A stretch of 64,000 bases of DNA, taken from positions 1 through 64,000 of IMG/VR virus record IMGVR_UViG_3300009161_000033; one strand, given 5' to 3'. Origin of the DNA: a virus. Positions 23,285 to 33,600 of the stretch are shown here, in pieces. The translations under genes and the position numbers were made by a program. The notes under the pieces are model-generated. The model saw nothing but the letters and a program-made list of their open reading frames with translations. It was not told the DNA's origin and made no database searches. Position 1 is the stretch's first letter; every line of letters begins with the position of its first letter.

Positions 23285-25138
23285 ATGGCTGATTCAGGTG
23301 GTACTATAAATGATATAAAATCTTACACAAGTAATCTACTTAGTGAGTTTAAGACTGCATTCATGTCTAACTTTAATGTTGACGAAATTAAAAAACAAAT
23401 TAAGGAGGTTGATGAGGCAGCTTCTATAGTTACTAAACAATTTGGACAAGGTAGAGAACAGATTGTTGCGATTAAAGCGGCAATGGCCGATGCGGTAACA
23501 AGTGTCACCGCTTTAGGAGGAGGTTTTTCAGATATTGCTGAGATTCAAAGAAATATAAGTGATAGTTTAGGTAGGAATGTAATAGCTAGTACCGAATCTT
23601 ATGAAAAAATTTACGCGTTAAAACAAGTTCTTGGAGAAGCCTCAGCAGGTATGATTAAATCATTTAAAGACGCAGGTTACTCAGCGTATCAGGCGGGAAG
23701 TCAAATGGAGAAGGTGGTTAATACCGCAAGAGAAATAGGGGTAAACGCAACCGCAGTATCCTCACAAGTTCTAAGTAATATGGACATGTTAAACAAATAC
23801 ACATTCCAAGGAGGTGTTGAAGGTTTGGCAAAAATGGCCGCTCAAGCGATTAATTTACGAATCTCGGTTACAGATATCAAAGGTGCTATGGAGAAAGCGT
23901 TTAATCCTGAGTCCGCAATTGATATGGCAGCGTCATTACAAAGGTTAGGTGTTGCTCAAGGTGATTTATTAGACCCATTAAGATTAATGGATATGGCACA
24001 AAATGACCCCGCTGAGTTAATGAATCAAATTGGGGAGATGTCCCAACAATTTGTTCAACTTAACAAAGATGGACATTTTGAAATTATGCCAGGGGCTAAA
24101 AGACAATTGATGGAGATTGAATCCTCTATGGGGTTAACACAAGGTAGTTTATCAAAAATGGCGTTAAGTTCTGCAGAATTAGATGATAAAATGTCTAAGA
24201 TTAGATTCCCTGAGTTTGCAACAAAAGAACAACAACAGTTAATTGCCAATATGGCTGAGATGGACACCAATGGTGAATATAAAATTACCATGACTGATGA
24301 AAAAGGTGAGAAAGTTACAAAATCAATTACCGAGATTAATCCTTCAGACATTGAAAAATTAAAAGAAGCCTCAGCCCCAAAAAGTATGGAGGACTTGGCC
24401 AAGGACCAATTAAATACTCAACAGTCTATGGATGCAAGTCTTAAAACTTTGGCAGGTAGAACGGGATACGCATTGGCGGGTACTAAAAGTATTACTGACG
24501 CACAAAACGCGGGTAGAGAAGTATACTCAAAAGTTCCAAAAATACCAGGGGAATCGTTTTCAATTAAAGGACTACGAGAGAATATGGGTGAAGGTTTAGA
24601 TAACTTTATAAAAGCTATTGGTGATGGTAAACCTATGGAAGCTCTTATGGGTGCTGCCGCAGGAACCGCAAAATTTTTAGATACTGCTTTTAAAGAATCG
24701 TTTGAAAATACTAAAACTGTTATTGACGAATTGGGGAAATCAACAAATCCTGTAATAACGGCGTTTGAAAAAATTGGTAAAAGTACAGTTAATGCGGTTG
24801 CTGAACATGAAAATATTAAAGTGAAAGATTTTACTATTGAAACACACCCTGAAGATAAATTAGTAATGGCAGGAGGAACTAATCTTGATGGAAATAAAAA
24901 TTCAGGGAATTCAACTCAAACTGATACAAAAACAACTGCCGATATTAATTTGAATATTAAGATTGAAGCACCTTCAAATATTGACACCGCTCAACTAATG
25001 TTAGCCTTCAATGACCAATCAGTTAGACAACAAATGATTAGTGCATTTCAAAAAGGTTTGAGTGATAGTAATGGTTCAGGTCCTTTAAACCCTATTGAAG
25101 CAAGAAAACAAATGATGAATCTTGGTAATATGGTGTAA
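23285..25138 (+). CDS. Tape-measure-like protein (gp29 position)
   Basis: The protein has 617 aa, predicted mostly helical, rich in Ala/Met/Gln and almost free of Cys. It contains coiled-coil-like stretches (EVDEAASIVTKQFGQGREQI and TESYEKIYALKQVLGEASAG). Length is close to T4 gp29 (590 aa), which sets tail length, so a tail of roughly T4 length is expected. The C-terminus (LNIKIEAPSNIDTAQLMLAF, then VRQQMISAFQKGL) resembles C-terminal ends of tape-measure proteins. It follows the gp26-like chaperone, the normal place for a tape measure. No enzymatic motif is seen. Confidence 0.6.
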   Translation: MADSGGTINDIKSYTSNLLSEFKTAFMSNFNVDEIKKQIKEVDEAASIVTKQFGQGREQIVAIKAAMADAVTSVTALGGGFSDIAEIQRNISDSLGRNVIASTESYEKIYALKQVLGEASAGMIKSFKDAGYSAYQAGSQMEKVVNTAREIGVNATAVSSQVLSNMDMLNKYTFQGGVEGLAKMAAQAINLRISVTDIKGAMEKAFNPESAIDMAASLQRLGVAQGDLLDPLRLMDMAQNDPAELMNQIGEMSQQFVQLNKDGHFEIMPGAKRQLMEIESSMGLTQGSLSKMALSSAELDDKMSKIRFPEFATKEQQQLIANMAEMDTNGEYKITMTDEKGEKVTKSITEINPSDIEKLKEASAPKSMEDLAKDQLNTQQSMDASLKTLAGRTGYALAGTKSITDAQNAGREVYSKVPKIPGESFSIKGLRENMGEGLDNFIKAIGDGKPMEALMGAAAGTAKFLDTAFKESFENTKTVIDELGKSTNPVITAFEKIGKSTVNAVAEHENIKVKDFTIETHPEDKLVMAGGTNLDGNKNSGNSTQTDTKTTADINLNIKIEAPSNIDTAQLMLAFNDQSVRQQMISAFQKGLSDSNGSGPLNPIEARKQMMNLGNMV

Positions 25139-25154
25139 AAATAAAGATGAAACC

Positions 25155-25161
25155 TATTTAT
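25155..25161 (+). promoter_or_regulatory. TATTTAT element upstream of the 1703-aa baseplate gene
   Basis: The motif ends exactly 15 nt before the ATG at 25177. Confidence 0.45.
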
Positions 25162-25176
25162 AAATAAAAATAATAC

Positions 25177-28100
25177 ATGACAGGGAGTACATTATCTTTC
25201 ACATCGTCCGCAAGTTTTAGAGATAGTTTACTATCTAAAAATTTGGCACCATATACTGTTTCAGGTGTATACACTCCACCTTCGGGTCCTATTAGTTATG
25301 AGGTAGTCCAAAACGTCTCAGAAGTGATAGATTCTCCTGATAGTTTAATAAGTGATGACCCTTTTGCACAACAACTATATCCATTAAATGAATATGGTCC
25401 TGAGGGGGGTTATAATTTAAATATTACTTACAATAACCCACCGTTACCTGTTAACTCAAATCAAGGTGAGTATAGTCCTAACGATACTGTTTTAGATTTA
25501 GTTAATGAATTTTATATTGATGCGGGATATATTGAAAATAGATATGGACCTGATGGAGGATTTAAAGACATGGTTATTATTGATACCCTTCAAAACAATA
25601 ATAAAATTTATCAACCATATTGGAATCCACCAACGTTTGTACCTTCATTATACACACCGTTTGAAATTCTAACTTCAACGTCACCTGTTGGTTCTGACGG
25701 ACCATTATCTCAAGATTCTTATCTTGCTAAGATAGGTGCAATAACATTAAAAAGTTTATTTGAAGATAGAATAGCCCTTGAGATTTATCAAAATACTGTT
25801 GGTGCGGTTAACTTACAATCACTACAAGACCCTTTTGAGGCAAGTTTATTAGCCACAGGACAACAACCTTTAATTTATAAAAATTGGAAAATCACGGTTC
25901 CTGAAAACCCTGTTTTTGCGGCAATTGACTTTGCAACAAGATTGGCGGGAGCGTATTGGCCTGTTTCACCAATCCCTGGAGATTATTTTGATGAGAATGA
26001 TTTAAATAGTCAAACACCACAAACATCAAACGCGTTAAATGTAACGAATCAATTAACAGGAGGATTCTTAGGACCGATTTTAAATAAATCAAGAAACCCA
26101 TCGGAAATATTTATTGCCAATACAGGTAATGGACAGAGGTCCGCATTATTTGCAAACATTGATTATAATAGATACAAACCAGGTTATCCAAAAAGTTTTG
26201 GTGGTTTATTAGGAGTTGGACAAGCTTTAGTTAATTTGGCCGTTAATTTAATTAACCCTGATAATGGAACACTTGTAGGTGGTTATTATGTTGGTAGTAA
26301 AAATGCTGAACCGTCAACAATTACCTCACCTTCTAATCAAATCCCTGTTGACCCATTTGGAAAACAAGTTCAGACACCTGTATATGGTCCGTCTGAATTG
26401 GGTATTTTATTTGAGGGTAATGAAAAACAAATTAACTTTGGTCTTGCGGGTAAATCATCAAGTGATGGTGGAGGTATTGATGGTCAATTTGTTTGGGTTT
26501 CACCTAAGTATAAAGACAATGCTGGATTCCACGCAACTCCTGGAGGTGGTTCAGGAAGTATGGACCAACAGTTTAATCAGATTAGTTCAAATTACCTGAA
26601 AGATGAATCAACAAATATTACTTTCAAACAATCGTCAATCCTTGACCAAACTCAAAGATTAGTTGATTCTGCGGATAATGTTACGGGAATCAATAGATTA
26701 AAACACGTTGGTAATGCAATCAACCAAGTCAGTAAAGTATTCAATGATGGGTATAAAGAAATGACCAAAGGTTCTCAAGTATTGTCTTATACTGATAATA
26801 CAACAGGGGGAGAAGTTGGTATTGAATATTGTAGAGTGTTCACTAAGGATACACCATATTATACTTATGCTGACTTACAAAAAACTGATGGTATTACTAC
26901 TTCAGGAAGAAGATTTACTAATTCAGTATTTGATAATACATACAATTTAAATATCGCCCCATTAAAAAATCCTGGCTCAACAAACATTGTTGCTGACGGA
27001 CCTAATGGTATTGGTGGTTACGCTAAAAAATATATGTTCTCAATTGAGAACTTAGCTTGGAGAACATCAAGTAGACCTGGATTTACTTACGATGAATTAC
27101 CCGTATGTGAAAAAGGACCGAATGGAGGTAGAGTTATGTGGTTTCCACCATATGATATTAAATTTACCGAAACAAGTTCACCGTCTTTCCAAGGAACAGA
27201 TTTCTTAGGAAGACCTGAACCTATTTACACATATAAAAGTACTTCAAGAACAGGAACACTGTCTTGGAAAATGATTGTTGACCACCCTTCAGTTATGAAT
27301 ATTGTGGTTGAAAAACAATTAAAAGGTCAAAATAAAGAAAGAATTAATTCAATCATCGATTCATTTTTTGCTGGTTGTGTTAAGTTTGACATTTATGAAT
27401 TAGCCAAGAAATTTAATACGATTCCTGTTAAGGATTTATACACTTATCAAGAAATATTAAATAACCCAAGATTAACTGATGAAGAATTATCAGGTATTAA
27501 TAAGTCAATTCCTAAAGAGAATACGGACACGAGTGGGGATAATCAAAATACTAATACAGGTAGTAAAACTACTGAAGATACCACAGGTTCAGGTTTTATT
27601 GATACATTTAAAGAATTGGCGTTTTATTTTCATAATGATAGACCTGACCCTAATACTAATAGTACGGTGTCAAGTTTATCTTATGACCAAACATTTGGAC
27701 CTTATGAGGCGTTATTACCAACTTATGTGACTAAAGCAAACACATTATTTAGTGACACCGCGAATTTTTGTAAAAAAACAGGTAATGTAGTTGGAACAAG
27801 TGGTGATGCTAAAACAAACATTGATTTAGGTGAAACTTATGACGTTTATTGTAAAAACGCTAAACCCGTTGAAGACTTTTTTAATAAAGTAGTTAAATCA
27901 AATTACAATAAAATTGCTAATGATGATGAGAACTTTATTAAAAAGGCTTATGAAATAATTAATGATAAAAAAGGTGAAATAACAGTAACTTTAATTGGTT
28001 CTGCATCGGCACCCGCACAAGAAAACTACAATAAAAACCTATCACAAAGAAGGATTGATTCAGTTAAGAAATTTTTTAAAACGTTCAAAACTAAAGACGG

Positions 28101-30288
28101 TATTAGTATTGGTGACTTCATTGATAAAAAATTCTTTATTAAGTCGGAACCTGGTAATGGTGAAAATATTGTAATACCAAAAGGTGAATTGGGTATTGGT
28201 TTTGAAGTTGATTGTACAATAGATATTTCAGGGGGAACTGCAAATATTACGGATAATAAATCTGCGGACGTTTACTCAGTAAATGCTATGGCTTGTAGAC
28301 GTGTTAAATTTTCAGAAATTAAAGTTACAATTCCACCTATAGTTGAACCTGTTACTCCTGAAGTACCAAAAGAAATACAAACAATAAATGTTGATGTACC
28401 AAAACCAGCACCAACTGTTGAATATGTCCAAAAGTTAAAAGAAGGTATTAGTAAAAAAATATTAAGAAATTTATTATCTGAGTGTGATTATTTTGAAGTT
28501 GTTAAGGAAGAAAATCCAATGGTTTATGACTCGTTTAAAGAGAAAATCAGATACTTTAATCCTGCGTTCCACTCAACAACACCTGAAGGTTTAAATGCTC
28601 GTTTAACTTTCTTAAATCAATGTGTTAGACCTGGTGAAACAATACCAGTAATTGGTACTGATGGTAAACCAAAATACAACGATGCGGTTAATACCTCATT
28701 CGGGGCACCACCTGTATTAATATTAAGATTAGGGGATTTTATTAATACTAAAATTATTCCTACGGCATTGTCATTCACTTACGACCCGTTAATGTTAGAC
28801 CTAAACCCTGAAGGTATTGGTATTCAGCCAATGATTGCGAGTGTTAGTATGTCCTTTAACATTATTGGTGGTATGGGATTAAAAGAACCTGTAGAACAAT
28901 TACAAAACGCATTATCGTTTAACTATTACGCGAATACTGAGATATACGATGAAAGAGCGGTTTGGACTGAAGATACGTCAGCGTTAGATAAACAAGTTGT
29001 TGATGCGATTTTAGCGTCTCAAACACCTGCAACCACTAAAGATGTTACTAATCCACCAACAAATAATGGAGGGACTACCATTGGTGAAATTATTACTAAT
29101 ATACCAATTGTTAGTGGACAAACGGGTGAAATCGGATATCAAAAAATAATGGATAGCTTATTAACAGAGACTAAAAATTATTTTGAATTAGTCACAAATA
29201 AATTAGAGAGTATTAACTCAAGTTATAATTATGGTGTAGTTCAGATGTTAAATATCCAACGACAATTTACAGGCGGTACTATTAGCGGTCAAACATCACC
29301 ACTTAATCTTGAATCTCCTGTGGATATATATGGTAAACCTGTTTATACCGAGAATGGTACGGATTTAATCAAACTTCAATTTACAAATGCAATCAGTGAC
29401 ATTAACTCAAATACAAATCCTATTTTAGTTAAATTATTACCACATCAATTTCCTGATAGTGTTCTTAGAGATGTTAGAACTAACATGATTCAATACCTTA
29501 ACAGTATGGAGAGTACGTTCTCAAATGGTATTACAACAACAATGCAAGAAGTTGTTACTTTTGAACAAACTTATGTACAAATTATTAGAAAATTAGATTT
29601 AATTGCGGATTTAACAGACGGTAAAATTTTGGATACTAATTTACCAAGAGTTTATAATTTAAGTGCGACAACACAAGTTAGTTCATCAAGTAAAACCTCA
29701 ACACCAGTACCCTCAACAACATATGAGGAATTTGGATATGATTACTTAACTTTAAATAAAGCAACAACTAAATTCAATGACTTATTGGGAAGTGCTGATT
29801 ACCAAGTGGCCTTTGGGACTAGCCCGTGGAATGGTGGTAATTTTAGAGTTTTAAATACTAACGTATTAAAAGACGAATACGATAAAACATTCTTTTTTAT
29901 TATGGCTAGAATCCTTTCGGATAAAAATAAAAAAGATGAATTTATTAATTACGTTATTAAAGGTACTTTAGTTAACGTGACAACACCTGTTAAATTAAAA
30001 AATAAATTTGAAAAAATTGTGGATGATTTATCTGATGATTATAAAAAAGAATTAAAAGATGAAGAAAAAATGTTTGACAAATTAAAGAAAGAGAAAGTTT
30101 ATAAAGATTTAACTAATGGTATTGAGGATACTATGTACCCTAAAGGTAAGACAAGAAAATTTGAATATGATACAGTACCAAATCCTGCTACGGAGGCGGC
30201 TCAAAAAGAAAAAATCTTGAATTTATATAAATCAATAAATGTTAATGATGTTGTAACAACCTATAAAGGTAAAATTAAATTTACATAA
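25177..30288 (+). CDS. Giant baseplate protein with OmpA-like domain
   Basis: The protein has 1703 aa. The N-terminal third is Pro/Gly/Asn-rich with repeated YGPEGGY-type segments. Around residues 654-710, MWFPPYDIKFTE, then FLGRPEPIYTYKSTSRTGTL, then WKMIVDHPS is a recurring phage baseplate signature. Residues about 934-990 (ITVTLIGSASAPAQENYNKN, then LSQRRIDSVKKFF) match the OmpA C-terminal peptidoglycan-binding fold, with the N-x-x-LSxRR core. The end of the protein contains charged helices. It lies between tape measure and gp53-like genes, so it is likely part of the hub or wedge and may anchor to the cell wall during infection. No single T4 counterpart is recognised. Confidence 0.6.
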   Translation: MTGSTLSFTSSASFRDSLLSKNLAPYTVSGVYTPPSGPISYEVVQNVSEVIDSPDSLISDDPFAQQLYPLNEYGPEGGYNLNITYNNPPLPVNSNQGEYSPNDTVLDLVNEFYIDAGYIENRYGPDGGFKDMVIIDTLQNNNKIYQPYWNPPTFVPSLYTPFEILTSTSPVGSDGPLSQDSYLAKIGAITLKSLFEDRIALEIYQNTVGAVNLQSLQDPFEASLLATGQQPLIYKNWKITVPENPVFAAIDFATRLAGAYWPVSPIPGDYFDENDLNSQTPQTSNALNVTNQLTGGFLGPILNKSRNPSEIFIANTGNGQRSALFANIDYNRYKPGYPKSFGGLLGVGQALVNLAVNLINPDNGTLVGGYYVGSKNAEPSTITSPSNQIPVDPFGKQVQTPVYGPSELGILFEGNEKQINFGLAGKSSSDGGGIDGQFVWVSPKYKDNAGFHATPGGGSGSMDQQFNQISSNYLKDESTNITFKQSSILDQTQRLVDSADNVTGINRLKHVGNAINQVSKVFNDGYKEMTKGSQVLSYTDNTTGGEVGIEYCRVFTKDTPYYTYADLQKTDGITTSGRRFTNSVFDNTYNLNIAPLKNPGSTNIVADGPNGIGGYAKKYMFSIENLAWRTSSRPGFTYDELPVCEKGPNGGRVMWFPPYDIKFTETSSPSFQGTDFLGRPEPIYTYKSTSRTGTLSWKMIVDHPSVMNIVVEKQLKGQNKERINSIIDSFFAGCVKFDIYELAKKFNTIPVKDLYTYQEILNNPRLTDEELSGINKSIPKENTDTSGDNQNTNTGSKTTEDTTGSGFIDTFKELAFYFHNDRPDPNTNSTVSSLSYDQTFGPYEALLPTYVTKANTLFSDTANFCKKTGNVVGTSGDAKTNIDLGETYDVYCKNAKPVEDFFNKVVKSNYNKIANDDENFIKKAYEIINDKKGEITVTLIGSASAPAQENYNKNLSQRRIDSVKKFFKTFKTKDGISIGDFIDKKFFIKSEPGNGENIVIPKGELGIGFEVDCTIDISGGTANITDNKSADVYSVNAMACRRVKFSEIKVTIPPIVEPVTPEVPKEIQTINVDVPKPAPTVEYVQKLKEGISKKILRNLLSECDYFEVVKEENPMVYDSFKEKIRYFNPAFHSTTPEGLNARLTFLNQCVRPGETIPVIGTDGKPKYNDAVNTSFGAPPVLILRLGDFINTKIIPTALSFTYDPLMLDLNPEGIGIQPMIASVSMSFNIIGGMGLKEPVEQLQNALSFNYYANTEIYDERAVWTEDTSALDKQVVDAILASQTPATTKDVTNPPTNNGGTTIGEIITNIPIVSGQTGEIGYQKIMDSLLTETKNYFELVTNKLESINSSYNYGVVQMLNIQRQFTGGTISGQTSPLNLESPVDIYGKPVYTENGTDLIKLQFTNAISDINSNTNPILVKLLPHQFPDSVLRDVRTNMIQYLNSMESTFSNGITTTMQEVVTFEQTYVQIIRKLDLIADLTDGKILDTNLPRVYNLSATTQVSSSSKTSTPVPSTTYEEFGYDYLTLNKATTKFNDLLGSADYQVAFGTSPWNGGNFRVLNTNVLKDEYDKTFFFIMARILSDKNKKDEFINYVIKGTLVNVTTPVKLKNKFEKIVDDLSDDYKKELKDEEKMFDKLKKEKVYKDLTNGIEDTMYPKGKTRKFEYDTVPNPATEAAQKEKILNLYKSINVNDVVTTYKGKIKFT

Positions 30289-30290
30289 CA

Positions 30291-30614
30291 ATGGCAAAAC
30301 AAAATTATAATAGATATAGTGACTTTATTCTTGATGGACAACAAACCATTGTTCCATATATTACTTTACCTACTAAATCTACAGATAAACGATATATTTA
30401 TAAAGTTGGTCAATCTAGGATGGATAAGGTTTCTCAACAATATTTCAGTTCCCCAACATTTGGGTGGTTGATTATGATGGCAAACCCAATATATGGTGGA
30501 CAAGAATGGAATATTCCTGACGGTGCTATCTTGACAATTCCATTTCCTTTAGTAGCTTCTTTACAGGACTATAAAAATCAATTAGATAACCATTTCTTCT
30601 ATTATGGTAGGTAA
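30291..30614 (+). CDS. 53: Baseplate wedge protein, gp53-like
   Basis: The protein has 107 aa; T4 gp53 is 196, so this is a short form. The start RYSDFILDGQQTIVPYITLP, then IYKVGQSRMDKVSQQYFSSP, then TFGWLIMMANPIYG and IPDGAILTIPFPL match the gp53/LysM-like wedge fold, a short beta-alpha-alpha-beta unit that reads much like a LysM repeat. It sits 2 nt after the 1703-aa gene, and its end overlaps the next ATG by 11 nt, so the three are co-translated. In T4, gp53 joins neighbouring wedges. Confidence 0.65.
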   Translation: MAKQNYNRYSDFILDGQQTIVPYITLPTKSTDKRYIYKVGQSRMDKVSQQYFSSPTFGWLIMMANPIYGGQEWNIPDGAILTIPFPLVASLQDYKNQLDNHFFYYGR

Positions 30615-33600
30615 TCAACCAGAAAATATATTAGTAGAGTTTGACTATAACAACATTACAGTAATTGACCCCAACAAAGTTGTGGACGAATTTGGTGTTG
30701 CTAAAGAAAGACACGTTAACCAAGAGGACTTGGTTATGTACGCCAATTTGGAATGTAAAGTTATTCCAAGAACTAAACTCTCAGTTGGTACTGCGAACAA
30801 TGATGCGATTCAGACAATCTCTGTTGCGTCTATGAACTTCCTAAAACCTGGAGGTAAAACTTTTTTAGATAACAGTTATACAGATGAGATAACGGGTAAA
30901 GATTCTATTAAAGGTGAAGGAGTTAATCAACCAAAACAAACATCAGTATCTAACCCTAAGAAAGATAATGATTTCTTTATTAGACAAACAATAAATTCAG
31001 GTGGTAAGCCAGGAGCAACCGATAACGGGTTATTGGGTATTACAAGTATCACTATTAAACAAAACACATCGTTCATGTCAACAATTACTGTTGAAATGGA
31101 AGACGTTAAAGGTCGTGCATTGTTTGAATCGGGTGATAATTCACCATACGCAGCATTTTTTAATTTACCCTATCCTTTATTTTATTTAACGGTTAAGGGT
31201 TATTATGGTAAAGCGGTTAGGTTACCAATAATGTTACAGACGTTCACTTCACGATATAACACAGGGTCAGGTAACTTCCATATTACTTTAACATTTTTAA
31301 CTTACAAATATACAATCCTAAGTGAAGTTCCTATGGGATATTTGGTTGCTGCCCCGCACATGTATAAATCAAGAGTGAAGATTCAAACAACAAGTGGTAA
31401 CGCAAGTCAATTCTCTAATGTTGATGATACAATCTATGAAAGAGGATATCAGAAGATTAAAGAGATGTATAGTGAGTATAAAACTAAAGGATTAATCCCT
31501 GATGACTTCCCTGAGATTACCCTTGTCCAAATGCAGAACAGAATTGAAAATTTCGTAAAGAATATTTTAGATTCATTTACTAAACAAAACTTAGACCCCT
31601 TAAGTCATGTTGACGAATACCAAAAAGTTTTAATTGATTATGGTAAGGATGTTTATTACGCCGCGGGTACATCATGGTTTGACAAATACATGGATAAAAC
31701 TAATTATTTTGTTTTAAAAAATTCCACAGGTAATAATAATGACCAACTTAAAATATATAGTTTTAAACCTGAGATTAAAACTTCAAAACAAAGAGAAGAT
31801 GCTAAATCGGAATTAAAAAGTATTATTGAAAAAAACAACAAACTTTTAAATGAGAATGAGACTGTTGGTAAAAATGGTAAATATAAAATCGATGGAAAAG
31901 AAACACCTTGTCAAATTGTGTGTGACATTAACTATGAAATTTTCCCTATTGAAATACAATCTACTGACGTTGATTTAAAAGAAACATTTAAACAAAAAAA
32001 TAAAGATAAGGAACCTACTGATGTTGAGTTATTGGAATTACAAGCTAATTTAGAAAAAAACAATATTTTTAACAGTGGCGAGATAGTAGAAAAAGATGGT
32101 TCAAAACAACCAATATATACATATTATATTTTTGAAGGTACTAAAAAGTTTACGGACAAATTAGACAAACTTTCAAAAGATTTAAAAACAAAACGAGAAG
32201 AGATTGAAGTTAAATTAACTGACGCACTATCAAAACTACTACAAAGTAAAGATAGTGGTATAGGGTTTGTCCCAAACATTAGAAACGTATTGGCGGTTGT
32301 CTTTGCAAATGGAGAGGCGTTCTTACGAATGATGGATGACGTTCACACATCGGCGTGGGAACAAAGAGATAACAAATATAGAAAAGAAGTTATATTTGAT
32401 AAACAAATTGCGGGAGCGTCTGCCGACAATATAACTTCAGGGGATAATAGTAAACAACCTGTATATCCATGGCCACAATTAATTGTTGAGACTGCGGGTG
32501 AGGATGGACATGAGAAATATGAAATAACTTATCCTGGTGACCCAAAGATTATTAATAGAAGTAAGGGTTATTTATTTAATGTGTGGCCTGAAATTGAGTT
32601 TGTTGAAGAATTTATTAAAGGACTTACGGAAAGAACATTACCTCCTGCGGACCCTACCGCAACATCAAATGAATTAGTTCAAAGTGAAAGAATCTCTATT
32701 GATGCAATTGAATTCCCAATAGGAAATTGGGTATACGGTAATAAAGAAGAAGTTAAATATTTCTTTGAAATATACGAAAGAGTTATTTTAAATTCTTATT
32801 ATTCAAGATTCTCAAGAAGTAATGGGTTTGTTAGTGATTCAGATAAAATCAGTAATTTAATTGCCGAAGCGGAAAAAAGTAATATTGTTAAAAGTCTATC
32901 TAACGATAATCCATTCATCATCCAAAAGTTAAAACAATATGGGTTTAATGCAAGTAATTTTGCAACTATTCTAAGACAGTTTTCAAACGGAGGGTTAGGT
33001 GAAAGTTGGCAGAATTATATTAGAGGTATTTTTAATACTCCATATATTAAAAATTTAGTTAATAATAGTAGTTTTGAATTTATAAATTACAATGTTATTA
33101 ATAGTGCTTCAGCACAACCATTGGTTTCATTACCAAATGAATCTGGTATGACGGAATATATTTCAGGGTCAACAACATCTAATAAATTTGATTTAGCGGA
33201 TACCTTCCCGTTTACTAATAAAAATTGGGATAGTAAGTATTTGGCTAACGGGACAACAATCTTAGATGCTAATGGTTCTCTTGACACTAGAAAAACTTTA
33301 AAGTATGACCAAAACATTAAATCTATAACGAGTAATGTTGGAAGTAATACTAATGAAGTTAGACCGATAACTAACTTTGTTTATTTGTCAAGTCAAGTTC
33401 CAAATGTAAGTAGTTCAACAAGTCTAAAAGAATTCTATAGTAGTAGGACTTTTGAATCTCAGTTAATTACTGAAGGTAACGTTAGATATTATGATTATAG
33501 TGGTTTGGTAAGTAACGACCAAACAACATCTATATTGAACACCCCTTATTTTGTGAATTCAATCCAAGAAGGAGTTAAGAATTTTAGAAATAATGATGAG

